Notes: generated by a model not told the origin, from the letters alone. Numbered from the stretch's first letter, positions 32,588 to 42,768 are shown. The stretch is 64,000 bases of DNA from Pseudoips prasinana (GCA_951640165.1 OX621250.1:1054001-1118000), one strand, 5' to 3'. Numbers and translations are program-made.

Positions 32588-33022
32588 AGTCGAGTAATTT
32601 TTTCTTGGTGTATGTATTGTAATGGACGAGTTATGACAAGAATGTCGACACTATAACAATTATTTTATACACTGTCTGTGTTATGCATTTCCAAATTGGT
32701 GTTAATTTATTAATATTTTATTTTATTAGTTCGTTTTTCCATACATTTATTTTTTAAATTAGCTATAAGTTTATTATTGGTGTCCAGGTACTCTAAAGTT
32801 GTAACTGCGAGCTGTACTGACCCATCAATTGCCCGTGAGTTATTTTACATGGTTCCACCATAAAACCAGCGCTGCAACAGTTCATGTTGCAGCTAGTGCT
32901 GAGATGGGACCAATTCGGACTCGCACAGATAACAATTAAGGACTTCTGTTTGTGTACCTTTATATAGATTATTATTATTATCTGTGTCAGTTTACTAGAT
33001 AAATGTATTTTATTTCTTTCTT
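32588..33022 (+). repeat. Element X, copy without the inverted LINE
   Basis: Left block 32602-32760 and right block 32966-33022 match 3229-3395 and 4625-4676 in order. The ~200 bases between encode on the minus strand SPNWSHLSTSCNMNCCSAGF, not related to the LINE that separates the blocks at 3.4-4.6 kb. Probably a LINE-derived 3' piece ending in TTTC repeats. Confidence 0.6.
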
Positions 33023-33254
33023 TCTTATATATGTACATATGTATGAAGTACCAGTGCCTTTCCAAATGTGCTGAAGGGGTCAGGTGAGGCTTGAGTTGGT
33101 TCTAGTCCAACACAACGTTTCATTAGGCGACGGCGACGGGTTTATATAAAATTGTGTCCTCAAACAAATGCATGCCAAAAATAAATTAACATTTCCATGG
33201 ACTAATGGGATGACATCGACAACAGCGTATAAAGTAATACTTCCCATACTTCCA

Positions 33255-33480
33255 GCTGCTATGATGGTTCATTTACTGTACGCGCAGTACGCCTTTGGAA
33301 TTCCTTACCACATTCCATACGTGATAGCTCGTCATTGAGTATTTTTAAGAGCAGAACTAAAAATCACTTTTTATCTCTGTAACTTACGTATATATAAGGT
33401 ATGTAGTTTATTAAATAGATATATATTTTTATAAGGTATCGTATGTAATTATTAATGTGTATTTTATCAATAAATTTACC
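33255..33480 (+). pseudogene. LINE ORF2 last 40 codons and 3' UTR
   Basis: From 33260 the frame reads YDGSFTVRAVRLWNSLPHSI, then SIFKSRTKNHFLSL and a stop (33380-33382). This parallels the end of the LINE at 58629 (SFTVEAARLWNALPLTIR ... KNHYLSL), so it is a diverged relative. An AT-rich 3' UTR follows. Confidence 0.72.
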
Positions 33481-33482
33481 CG

Positions 33483-33717
33483 ACAAGGTACATAATTATA
33501 CTTTTTTGTACACTGCCTATACCCATAATTTTAAAAATCTCACTTTCCTGATGGTTTGCTGGAAGAAAATTCAATAATGAATTAAGTTCGCTTATGTACA
33601 TGCCTTTTCTTTTTGTAACTTCTAACTTATGTATTTATTTTCTGTGTGCAACAAAGAATATGAGAAGAATATCCATGGCTTTTTATACAAAATTTTATCT
33701 TTTAGATATCAAGGTGT
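33483..33717. other. Unrecognised DNA
   Basis: No feature supported. Confidence 0.4.
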
Positions 33718-33970
33718 GTTCATCATCATCATATCAGCCGTCAGACGTCCACTGCCGGACAAAGGCGCCCCCAAAGATCTCCACAACTGCCTGTATTTCG
33801 CTGCCTGGCATCTCGGCGTCCAACGGTATCACACCACCTTGTAAGCTCAACGGTCCACGTTGTGGGGGGCCTGTCCAAACTGCGTCTTCCGGTTCGTACT
33901 AACCCCCTCGAACGGGTTAGATTAAAGTTAAACTCCGGATTATGAGGTTGTAACCCTTGACCCACGGCCC
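33718..33970 (-). pseudogene. LINE ORF2 terminal fragment
   Basis: On the minus strand it encodes RPPTTWTVELTRWCDTV, then GDLWGRLCPAVDV, a shifted version of the standard WTDD...SLGEAFVQQWT ending, followed by an ATGATGATGA tail. CTTCCGGTTCGTACTAACCC (33886-33905) also recurs at about 27311. Confidence 0.62.
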
Positions 33971-34037
33971 CATCTTACAAAATTTTCTTCTTGGGTTCTA
34001 ATGGTTTTTAAGGTTTTTCCGTCGAACTTACATTATA

Positions 34038-34215
34038 CTAGGTGGGCCTTGCGGTTTTACCCGCGTTAAACTTTATAAATTAGCCTATGTGTTAATTTAG
34101 GGTCACAGCTATCTCCATACCAAATTTTATTAAAATCACTCCAGCCGTTTAGACGTGAAGAAGTAACAACTTTTCGCCACACTCACAAATTTTCGCCTTT
34201 ACAATATTAACATAT
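34038..34215 (-). mobile_element. Helitron-like element (H)
   Basis: Minus strand; the 3' end (left) is CTAG, next to the hairpin words GCGGTTTTACCCGC. CCAGCCGTTTAGACGTGAAG and TAACAACTTTTCGCC match other H copies. The 5' end is not clean. Confidence 0.62.
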
Positions 34216-34815
34216 TTTATTGCAATTAATATCATCTAGAACTTTAGTCAAAACTGACTTTTGTGCGTAGAACCAAAAATTAATAAATAAAAAAAAATGG
34301 TCGCCGTAGCCGTAATTGAGCTAAGATTATAATATTTCGTAACATTCCTCTGTATCTGCACTAGTCTGTGCTTTAGTTAATATAACAGTAACATAGAGAC
34401 GGGGCCCAAAACGCCGTGTAATGAAACGCTTGTATTGTGCTTATTTGTAATGTAACGTCAGTTCCCATGTAATAGTAGATCACATGTTATGTTACGCTGA
34501 TGACTCGGAGGAAGGCACCACTAGTTTTGTTTACATCACTAAGGAAAATTAATGGCTGAGCAGAGCAAATTACTTAGAAATATATATATTAAATTGTATG
34601 TTTACTGTGAACAAAACGTTGAATGTCATAATAAATTATGACACTGTGTCTCTACTAATCTCGATCGTCTACACTGTCACAACTAATTTTATATATATTT
34701 TTTTGTATTACAAACCAACATAAATTAAAAAATTACTAAACTAATATAAATATCTTTCACCTATAGAAAGCTACAATATGAGTAAATTACAAGGGCAGTA
34801 TTTTATTTTAAAAAA
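34216..34815. other. Unrecognised AT-rich DNA
   Basis: No feature supported. Confidence 0.4.
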
Positions 34816-35140
34816 ACTTGAGAGGTGTCAACGGACACCCGGATGGAACGAAGTTATTTCTTATTATTTATTATGTACAAAAAACCTGTATACACTCAAC
34901 AAAAATAATCGTCGCGACACCACACTGATTGAACAGTGTGGTGTCGCGACGATTATTTTAATAGAAATAGAAATGAAAATATCTGGCTTACTTTCTATAA
35001 GAGAGAGGGAGAGAGAGAGAGAGAGACAGACAGAGAAACATGCGCACGCCGCACAGCTGCAAAAAGTGTTGTGACAACTTTTCGTGAGATTTTTTTCCGT
35101 CTAGCCCCCTTTCACAACGCGCGATAAGGAACTTCGTTCC
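34816..35140 (+). mobile_element. Element B, longer copy with hairpin
   Basis: Inverted relative of 14850-15103: CTTGAGAGGTGTCAACGGAC at the left, GGAACGAAGTTATTTC, then a GA-rich microsatellite (35001-35034) and CTAGCCCCCTTTCACAACGC, ending GGAACTTCGTTCC. It carries about 55 extra bases that hold the perfect hairpin. No coding capacity. Confidence 0.75.
34902..34959. repeat. Perfect 26-bp hairpin
   Basis: Arms 34902-34927 and 34934-34959 are exact complements, with the loop ATTGAA. The core is TCGTCGCGACACCACACTG. Confidence 0.95.
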
Positions 35141-35195
35141 AAAAAAATGAAGACCGTACGAAAAATTACATTGGGTAGTACACACGGCTACACCT

Positions 35196-35286
35196 CAAGC
35201 TATACATTTCCAGTATAAGCTGAACTCGCGTTGTATAGGATTTCCATACAGTGACAGGTCAGCTTACATTGGAAATGTATAGCTTG
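35196..35286. repeat. Inverted repeat, 28-bp arms
   Basis: Arms 35196-35223 and 35259-35286 share CAAGCTATACATTTCCA and its complement, with about three mismatches and a 35-base spacer. Could be a small MITE. Confidence 0.75.
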
Positions 35287-35437
35287 ATATTTAGCCCTGC
35301 GTACAAACTATGTTTGTCCTGTCCAGGGTACACATGCCCCCTGGATAGTACAACCATAGTTTGCAAAAATAAACCATAGCACTTATTGGCCTAACCCGAG
35401 ACTTAAACCCAATATTACTTGAAGTCCAACTTGTTAC
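35287..35437. other. Unrecognised DNA
   Basis: No feature supported. Confidence 0.35.
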
Positions 35438-35445
35438 TACTAGAC

Positions 35446-35799
35446 TGCCTCGTTGGTCTAGCGGTAGCGAGGTCCTGGGTTCAAATCCCGGGTCGGGCCA
35501 AAAAGTGATTTTTGAGACTTTTCTGTAAAAAGAAAAATTTCTCAGCATCAGCCCGTAGTTTGGGAGTTGGCGGTATTATACCCCCGTGCCTCGGAGAGCA
35601 CGTAAAGCCGTCGGTCCTGTACCGGACCTCTTTCCGGTCGTGTCGCCTAGGCGTCCCATCGGATCATGAGAATGATGGAATAGAAAGTACTCCTGTCCCT
35701 GCGCACATACTTGAGCACTATAATATGTCCCGCGGATATGGCTAATCTCTGTTGAGACTGGCCGCCGTGGTTGAAATTCGGCTAGGAGGACATTTTTAT
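35446..35799 (+). mobile_element. S3 SINE, complete, with target duplication
   Basis: Head GCCTCGTTGGTCTAGCGG (A box) and GGTTCAAATCCC (B box), then a long tail with CTCGGAGAGCACGTAAAGCC, GCCGCCGTGGTTGAAATTCG and GAGGACATTTTTATT. TACTAGAC stands on both sides (35438-35445 and 35800-35807), an 8-bp duplication from retrotransposition. Reference copy for S3. Confidence 0.86.
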
Positions 35800-35970
35800 T
35801 ACTAGACAACAGTTAAAATAGTCTCAAAAAAATATTTATTAAGCTCCAATTTTACAGTATAATAGTACATGACCCTTGGTTAGCACAAGAATACTTTGGA
35901 CTACCCAATATTATTTTTCGTACGGTCCTAAATTTTCTTTTGTTAATAGTAAATCTCGTGTATATGCCCC
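35800..35970. other. Unrecognised DNA
   Basis: No feature supported. Confidence 0.35.
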
Positions 35971-36092
35971 ATTGAGTATGTTTCGCCGGAGCGTCTCAAC
36001 TGGGCCGTGTTGAAACCGGTAGTAGAGACACCCGCTGAGTTTGTTTCGCTGGGTCTTCTCAGTTGGGGCGCATTGGATCCGGTGGTACCATT
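35971..36092 (+). repeat. Tandem pair of a LINE 3'-end motif
   Basis: Two diverged units, 35971-36030 and 36034-36092: ATTGAGTATGTTTCGCCGGA ... AAACCGGTAGTAGA and GCTGAGTTTGTTTCGCTGGG ... GGATCCGGTGGTACC. The unit resembles a sequence common at insect LINE 3' ends (from memory). Confidence 0.6.
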
Positions 36093-36394
36093 AAAGCGCG
36101 ACCGTCGTTATTAACACAAGGTCCGTCATAATAATATCACCTTAATATAGACAGAACCATTGCCAATATGCATAACAAATATTAGACTTAAACTAGATAA
36201 TTAGACTTAAACTAGATAATTAAACTTAAACATAATCTCTTGACAATAACTTGATTCGAGCTAGTTAAATATCATTGCTGTTATAAAATAAATTTTATTA
36301 ATGTTTTAATACTATCAATACATGTGTACCTAATATCTATGTTACTAGAAATAATAATGTATACAACTATAATACAAAAAAACATGTTCTGACT
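36093..36394. other. Unrecognised AT-rich DNA
   Basis: A short tandem of TTAGACTTAAACTAGATAA occurs at 36183-36220. Nothing else supported. Confidence 0.45.
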
Positions 36395-36463
36395 ATTTAC
36401 AAGCGCTTTTTTGAAGTCTACGTGAATAAAAACCTTTTTTATTTTATTTTATTTTATAGTATA
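36395..36463 (+). repeat. LINE 3' tail
   Basis: ATTTACAAGCGCTTTTTTGA, GTCTACGTGAATAAAAACC and a TTTTA repeat; recurs at 48766-48832. Confidence 0.6.
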
Positions 36464-36930
36464 CTGCCCATGTCGCTAGTTAGATTTCTAAGGCCAAACA
36501 TATCTGAACTTATCATTAAGTCTCCTGCATGATGCAATTAATAAACCTCTCTTTGACTGCAGTACATGTCACAGATGGAACGCAGTTTTAATTAATAAAA
36601 TCAACGTGTGTGTATATACAAACGAAACAGTTGCTGCTAGTAACCATTTCCGTTGAAGGGGAAGCCGTATTTACCAAAATATTTCCCTATTGGAGTTCAT
36701 ACATTGTTTCCTAATATCTTTGTGTATTATTATTAATTGTAGTGAAACTAAAATCTGGTACTAAGACTAAAGGTAGATTTTTTAGGACAAACATGTGCCA
36801 ATTGTTTTTACCGTTGGCCGTTGGGAAATTGTAATCTTGAGGGTCTTTACTACGAATGGCAAAGCTCCTAGCTGAAATCCATATTATAGTTTTATTTTAC
36901 GTTTGATATAGTTGTCAATTGTCATATCAA
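36464..36930. other. Unrecognised DNA
   Basis: No feature supported. Confidence 0.4.
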
Positions 36931-37203
36931 ACGGTCACCGTAGCCTAGTTGGTAGTGCTCCTGCCTACGAAGCTGGTGGTCCTGGATTCGAATCCCGGTA
37001 AGTGCAAATATTTGTGTGATGTGCACGAATATTGGTTTCTGAGTCATGGATGTTTTCTATGTATTTAAGTATTTATCTATCTATATAAGTATGTATATCG
37101 TCGCCTGGTACCCTTAGTACAAATTTTGCTTATTTTGGGGCTAGGATGATCTGTGTGACAATGTCACACAGATCAGATCCCTACATATTATTATTATTAT
37201 TAT
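36931..37203 (+). mobile_element. S1 SINE with inverted duplication in its tail
   Basis: Full head with B box GATTCGAATCC, body and ATT tail. Near the 3' end the usual GATCTGTGTGACATTG is replaced by GATCTGTGTGAC-AAT-GTCACACAGATC (37148-37174). Confidence 0.9.
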
Positions 37204-37400
37204 ATCGTCTTACTGACTCTCAAAATTATCTCTTTAAGCGAGTTGCTCTTAACACGATTACCACAAGTACGTCTAGTATAGTTACTCAATTAAACTTGGG
37301 GTAGTTTCCCAAACATTGACTAGTAGCGCCCCTAGCGGAAACTGCAACGAACTTACAATTACTATACAAAAAAATTGTTAGATTCAATGAGGAAGGAAAC
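37204..37400. other. Spacer between facing S1 copies
   Basis: About 200 bases of unrecognised DNA. Confidence 0.45.
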
Positions 37401-37643
37401 TATAATAATAATATGTAGGGACAATGTCACACAGATCACCCTAGCCCCAAACTAAGCAAAGCTTGTACTATGGGTACCAGGCGACGATATACATACTTAT
37501 ATAGATAGATAAATACATAGAAAACATCCATGACTCAGAAACAAATATTCGTGCTCATCACACAAATATTTGCACTTACCGGGATCCGAACCCAGGACCA
37601 CCAGCTTCGTAGGCAGGAGCACTACCAACTAGGCCACGGTGAC
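37401..37643 (-). mobile_element. S1 SINE, minus copy facing the previous one
   Basis: Complete from tail (TATAATAATAATATG) to head (CTAGGCCACGGTGAC); the B box has one change (GGGATCCGAACCCAGG on plus). Tail to tail with 36931-37203. Confidence 0.9.
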
Positions 37644-37663
37644 AGTCACTATAAGGAGTCGTG

Positions 37664-37858
37664 GTAGACGTACTGATCCGAAAACTATCGACGAGTTAAG
37701 CAACCAGACGTGCGGTAACCGATTGCAAAGTGGTTTAGTTACTGGGCTTTTCCGTGCTTCGGGTCGGTCCCCATTGGAGCCATTAGATGACAGTCGATAG
37801 GCCATGTGAGAGGCTAGGCGGCTTGAACAACTCTGACACTAAAGTGCCCATAGGAATT
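37664..37858 (+). repeat. 5S-type SINE
   Basis: Plus-strand copy with ATCGACGAGTTAAGCAACCA, AAAGTGGTTTAGTTACTGGG, TCCGTGCTTCGGGTCGGTCC and GGCCATGTGAGAGGCTAGGC. The box A-like word GTTAAGCAAC is intact; the box C-like part has been lost or replaced. Confidence 0.68.
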
Positions 37859-38355
37859 GCTTATTTACAGCTAGTTTTAATGGAGAATGGAGAAATCACC
37901 GATTAGTGGAACATTTTGTTCAATAGATTATAGGGTATGATTTTTTTGTATTTGTAATTTATTAACGATACCTACTGTAGTAGAATCGAGTTAAAATCTG
38001 CGTTGCAATCTCTTCATACAATGTCATCATTCGTTTTATATTTATTTTGTATGAATAAAGTCAACTCGATTTTATGTTCACTGTGTTTAGTTCTGCGCTA
38101 GAACTTTTCAATTGAACTGGTATATGGGGATCACAAATAAAACGGCTAAGCATGTTAAACCACGCGCTGGTTTATATTCCTGGTTCAATGCGGCCGAAAC
38201 ATAAAAAAGTGGTTTAGAAAAGGTTTTTATGGCCACAAGTTCAAACAATCGTTATCGACCAACAAGTTATAAAATATTGAAAGGCTCACATTATAAATAG
38301 TAATTTGTAAAGTATGCCCTTCAATTCCTGTACTCGCAACTTCCCCCATGTGCAA
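37859..38355. other. Unrecognised DNA
   Basis: No feature supported. Confidence 0.4.
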
Positions 38356-38484
38356 ACGCCAGCAAATCCAGCTACCCCAGTCAGTCAAATTTCTTTAATA
38401 GATTTTCAACTTTATTACTTTAGCATAAGTTTCACTTTAAATTGGGGAAAATTTACAGATTGGGGTAGCTTAATGTGCTGGCGT
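38356..38484. mobile_element. Small MITE, copy 1
   Basis: Inverted ends ACGCCAGCAAATCCAGCTAC and its imperfect complement GTAGCTTAATGTGCTGGCGT, with TTTCTTTAATAGATTTTCAA inside. A second copy is at 49463-49591. Confidence 0.75.
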
Positions 38485-38826
38485 CAGAACTATGCCCATG
38501 CAGTTGCGACAGCCTTGAGGCCTCGATTAGAATTTTTTTCTTAGCTGACATACTACTTATATACTAAGTAATGGAATCAGGCGTTACTGTGCGGAAATTT
38601 TGTATTTTTGAATACTTATATACTGTTTGAGCTTAATAGATCAACTTCTCGAGCCTGTAGTATATTTCACCGCAGGTAATATGCGGTCCTGGGTTTACCT
38701 CTCTGTTGGGCCAAACAATCCTATGGATTATTTTTTGGCACGAAAACTTTTAGTCGCAGAACGTAGTTTTAAACTCGGTGGTATAAAATGACCAAGCTTT
38801 GGGGAGTACGCGAAGCTGTCAGCTCT
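38485..38826. other. Mostly unrecognised; possible S3-like scrap
   Basis: GCGGTCCTGGGTTTACCTC and TGTTGGGCCAAAC near 38682-38715 recall the B-box side of S3. Weak. Confidence 0.35.
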
Positions 38827-38922
38827 GGGGTTATACAGGATAACTCGCCGAACATCGATTTCTTAAATGGCGTTCAAATAAATTGAGGTTAAAATGACTT
38901 AATCAATCTTTAAATCGGCTTC
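38827..38922. repeat. Long terminal inverted repeat, left
   Basis: Pairs with 39699-39795. The outermost ~25 bases are the most diverged. Confidence 0.82.
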
Positions 38923-38994
38923 AACGTTGACAATCGATTCCGGACCATTTGTGACGTCACATGTGCTTGTTAGCTTGGAATCGATATATAGTAG

Positions 38995-39030
38995 TATAGT
39001 TATATACTTATTATTAAGTATATAACTATA
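38995..39030. repeat. Perfect 16-bp hairpin
   Basis: TATAGTTATATACTTA, loop TTAT, then the exact complement. All AT-rich, inside the transposon. Confidence 0.85.
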
Positions 39031-39698
39031 TATATTACAAGTTAGTAGATAAATAATAGTAGATTTATAATTAAATACGGTATTAATAAAACAGCGGTAG
39101 CCTAACATTTAGCCTGGCGACGGGCGGGTGTACGTCATACTTGTTTGTCGCAAAACATGTTTCACATCTGTTTGTCGTCTATTATAAATGGTGTGTCCCG
39201 ATCGGTTTGAGCATCATTCTTGTTGGAAACGTTGACCGGAGCGGAGCTCTCGGTGGTTGGAGGGACGATTCAGTTTGAACAAATTTAAATGAACAGTAAT
39301 GCTATTTGTGTCGATTCTATTGGAACTGCCGTACTGAACAGACAGAGTGATTTAAAGCTAAGTAAACTTTGTATTATGTTTATGTCTCAACGTGGTTTGT
39401 TTTATTATGCTATAGTATATATTAAATAATATGTTCAGCTTGTATCTCTTGTATTTAAATGATTATTCCCCTATAAAGTTAATAAATATACCTTATAATA
39501 GATTACCTGGTTTTCATTATACACATATAACACCTCCATGGTACATAAAGTATGATCCTTGTATAAAGTGTAAAGTATGTTGTTGGTTAACGGTGTAAAG
39601 TAATCTTATTTATAACAATTTATATTTTAGAGCTTGGCATATCTGGCTATATCTATACTTATCTACACATCTATATAGTATTCGCTAACATGCTCATG

Positions 39699-39795
39699 GA
39701 AGCCGATTTAACGATGGATTAAGTCATTTTTAACCTCTATTTATTTGAACGCCATTTAAAAAATCGATGTTTGGCGACTTAGCCGGTAGAGCCCC
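39699..39795. repeat. Long terminal inverted repeat, right
   Basis: Inverted match of 38827-38922. Confidence 0.82.
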
Positions 39796-40162
39796 TTATT
39801 TCCTTCCGGTGTTGTCGGATAGCCTATATAGATCGGATTATGGCAGTAAAAGAATGTATGTTCGCTTTTATGTGTCAATATATTAGGTACTTTCAAGATA
39901 AACCAGTTGCGTATTGATCATAGTGTAGGAAGGGGAAGGCAGAGATATTAATTAGTTCTTTCTGAAAGAACATGATCTTAGCTTCAACTACAAAACCGAT
40001 CACAATGAAACTTTACACTGACATGTTAAAGTTCTAACAAAATAGTATAAAATATCTTTTATCCAGAAAAAAAATCTATTTTCGAGACATAATGTGAATG
40101 AAGCCGCGACAGAAAACTAGTTTGAACTTAAAATATTATGCGATCAGAGAGGTTTATAAATA
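39796..40162. other. Unrecognised DNA
   Basis: No feature supported. Confidence 0.4.
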
Positions 40163-40282
40163 ATGCCCCGCGGTTTTACCCGCGTTTAACTTTATAAGTT
40201 AAAGCATATGTGTTAATCCAGAGTGTCAGCTAACTCCATACCAAATTTTATTTAAATCGCTCCAGCCGTTTAGACGTAAGAA
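40163..40282 (-). mobile_element. Helitron-like element, left part of a split copy
   Basis: GCCCCGCGGTTTTACCCGCG (3' hairpin on minus) to CCAGCCGTTTAGACGTAAGA. The copy resumes at 40652 after an S3 SINE. Confidence 0.68.
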
Positions 40283-40648
40283 AAAAATAATCTCCTCCTA
40301 GCCGCATTCCGGCCACGGCGGCCAGTCCCAATAGAGACTGCGCGGGACATATTATATTGCACAAGTGTGTGCGCAAACACAGGAGCACTTTCTATTCCAT
40401 CATTCTCAAGATCCGTTGGGACGCCTAGCGACACGACCAGAAAGAAGTCAGGTACAGTTCCGACGGCTTTACATACTCTCCGAGGCACTCGGGTGTATAA
40501 TACCGCAAACTCCCAGACTTCGGGTTGATGCTGAGAAATTTTTATTTTTACAGAAAAGTCCCAAAATCACTTTTCGGCCTGACGCCGGATTAGAACCCTG
40601 GACCTCGTTCTTTGCGGGTGAACACGCTACCACTAGACTAATAAGGCA
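40283..40648 (-). mobile_element. S3 SINE inserted in a Helitron-like element
   Basis: Minus-strand S3: tail at left (TCCTCCTAGCCGCATTCCGG, then ACAAGTGTGTGCGCAAACAC), head at right (GACCTCGTTC, CACTAGACTAATAAGGC). The flanking words GTAAGAA (40276-40282) and GTGAAGAA (40649-40656) are a probable duplication of GTGAAGAA, present once in uninterrupted H copies (41160-41172). Confidence 0.82.
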
Positions 40649-40651
40649 GTG

Positions 40652-40705
40652 AAGAAGTTACAAGCACACACACTCACAAAATTTCACCTTTATAATATTA
40701 GTGTG
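40652..40705 (-). mobile_element. Helitron-like element, right part of the split copy
   Basis: AAGAAGTTACAAGCACACAC, CTCACAAAATTTCACCTTTA and TAATATTAGTGTGATA continue the H sequence. Confidence 0.65.
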
Positions 40706-41077
40706 ATATTGTGATTAAGATAAAACCTCCCTCATCTGAGCACATTTCTATATGGTTGTCTCGATATTTGTTCATTCCGAAAGCCTACTTGCCCCGTCTC
40801 GCTGCAATCACTCCAGCTGCCAAGCGCGATGATTGCAGGAAATCTCACAGGACTGCAGGCATCCCGCGTCGATTAAATAGAAATAATGTTCTATACTTGT
40901 AAATAAAAAAGTACTTTTTTCTAGGAATTTATATTAATAGTGCTCTTGGCGATCTAACTCAACGCCCTAACTTACTACGCAGAATATGTTTTTTAATAAT
41001 ACGCCCGCACTACAATATGTCCCGTATTGTAGGGGACTTTACAAAGCCCACCTTAAAGTTTAGTTTTATAGCATTAG
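40706..41077. other. Unrecognised DNA
   Basis: No feature supported. Confidence 0.4.
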
Positions 41078-41215
41078 TGCCCCGCGGTTTTACCCGCGGG
41101 AAATTTTATAAATTACAGCCTATGCGTTAATCCAGTTATTAAAATAGCTCTAGCCGTTTAGACGTGAAGAAGTAACAAACACTCACAAACTTACGCATTT
41201 ATAACATTAGTGTGA
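41078..41215 (-). mobile_element. Helitron-like element (H)
   Basis: GTGCCCCGCGGTTTTACCCG at left, CTAGCCGTTTAGACGTGAAG in the middle, TAACATTAGTGTGA at right. The CTAG terminus is lost. Confidence 0.65.
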
Positions 41216-41490
41216 TTTGCAATGCAAAACATTAATCGAACCTCAAAAATGGGAAATATATAAATTAAATAATAAAACAAAATATAAACTAAGTGACTCC
41301 ACCAAACACGAAGCGCACACTTTAGATGCAAATAGATCATCCTTCAATGGCAGCAGTATACTCACACCAGGACTCGGTGTTAGCACATAGCGGATGTGAC
41401 GTAATACAGTTGGCACGCTAAAACATACTCGAAGCCCCAGGCGACGTCATATACTTTAAGGACATTACCCTTAAAAGATTTTATACTTTT
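41216..41490. other. Unrecognised DNA
   Basis: No feature supported. Confidence 0.35.
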
Positions 41491-41695
41491 GACGGCACGT
41501 GAGGCGCAGCGGCTAAGACAGTCGCGTCGCCGTTTCGTGTCGCGGGTTCGAGTCCCGCGCTGGACCACTATTTGTGTGACCCATAAATAGTTGTTCTGAG
41601 TCTGGATGTAATTTGTGTCCGTCTATTATATGTTTGTAAATTACCCCGCGACACAGGGATTAAAGTCACTAATGTGGGCAGAGTCTTAAAAAAAA
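41491..41695 (+). mobile_element. S2 SINE, complete copy
   Basis: GAGGCGCAGCGGCTAAGACA (A box), GGGTTCGAGTCCC (B box), TTGTTCTGAGTCTGGATGTA and an A-rich end (41686-41694). Confidence 0.85.
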
Positions 41696-42768
41696 TGTCC
41701 ATTAATATGGAATCTTTATAATGGATATTACTATTTTTACAGAAAGATATTGCAAAAAAGAACAATTCAAAATCATATTGCTAATTAAACGAAGGAAATA
41801 TAAAACCTCAACTCCAATCGTTCCTATTTAGACTTTTTATCTCTAATTAAAACCTCAAGTTGCAGTATAATCAGCCCGCACGTGTCTATCGACGCGTTAA
41901 CACGGCAGCCCGCGTCGCTCGCCATTGTAAGCCAGCGATGTGTGAACAAATACTGTTTGTTTTCACTGACGCTTTAATTGCCCCATAATTGGACGGATTC
42001 GGTGTGTAATTTTCAGATAGGGATTGGATAAAGTTATTATGGAATAAATATAGGTACATTTTAAACTTTTTTTTGATACTAAAAAAACTGAATTAGTTAC
42101 GACACACACGGCGTTATTGTCACGTTATGGAACCATTCCGCCTCTCCGATCAACTGTAGTAACCTTACTCATTACTAAGATCACTACACCTTGAGTGTGT
42201 TATGTAAGATAGTTCAGGTACCTACTTCCCCACCCAAGATGCTCAGAGGCTGAATGATCTCATCGCTGTACTTCATGTCAATCTCCTTTTGGACGTGGTA
42301 GCATTCGAACCACAAATTTAAAGTTAATTGAGGTAGATTCAGTGACAGATCTACCTCTCGAAGAAGCCGTCGGTCCCGGTTGTCATTCAAACATGAACAA
42401 CATCGAAAACATCGAAACCTCATCGAATCTGGAGCCTGTTTTTGGCATCAGGTAGTATTCCTTGTTTACTTCTAGAAAGCTGCAAAGGGTTAATCAGGGT
42501 CCCGAAACCAATAAAATGGGAAAGGTCAAGGAAGAATAAGAGAAGAACAGGTTTAAAAAGAGGTAGAGCATGGCGCTCAGAAGACAGCTCAAAAGTGGAA
42601 AAGGCTTTACTCCAGGTAATAACATTAGTGAGTTAATATTGCGGTCCTGGGTGCAAAAGACGTCTCCAGAGTTTTATCAGGGAGCTGAGAACGCATTAGT
42701 GGTGCCATGGATGTTGATAGAATCATGAACCGTTTATTATCAGGTGAGCCTTAAACTTACCGTGTTGC
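41696..42768. other. Unrecognised DNA
   Basis: About 1 kb. 42270-42390 contains AGTGACAGATCTACCTCTCG and CCGTCGGTCCCGGTTGTCAT, the latter shared with the 5S-type SINE body, so a scrap of that family is possible. Nothing else supported. Confidence 0.35.

Larger units (their letters stand above)
38827..39795. mobile_element. Non-autonomous DNA transposon with long inverted ends
   Basis: Left end 38827-38922 and right end 39699-39795 are about 96-base inverted repeats with high identity: AACATCGATTTCTTAAATGG, CGTTCAAATAAATTGAGGTT and AAATCGGCTTC on the left, complements on the right. The termini begin GGGG. The ~775-base interior has no transposase frame. I see no certain target duplication. 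It contains TGACGTCA (38952-38959) and a 16-bp hairpin (38995-39030). Confidence 0.82.

Noticed and set aside
38952..38959. TGACGTCA as a CREB-type regulatory site
   Set aside because: A single 8-base word inside a transposon with no gene nearby.
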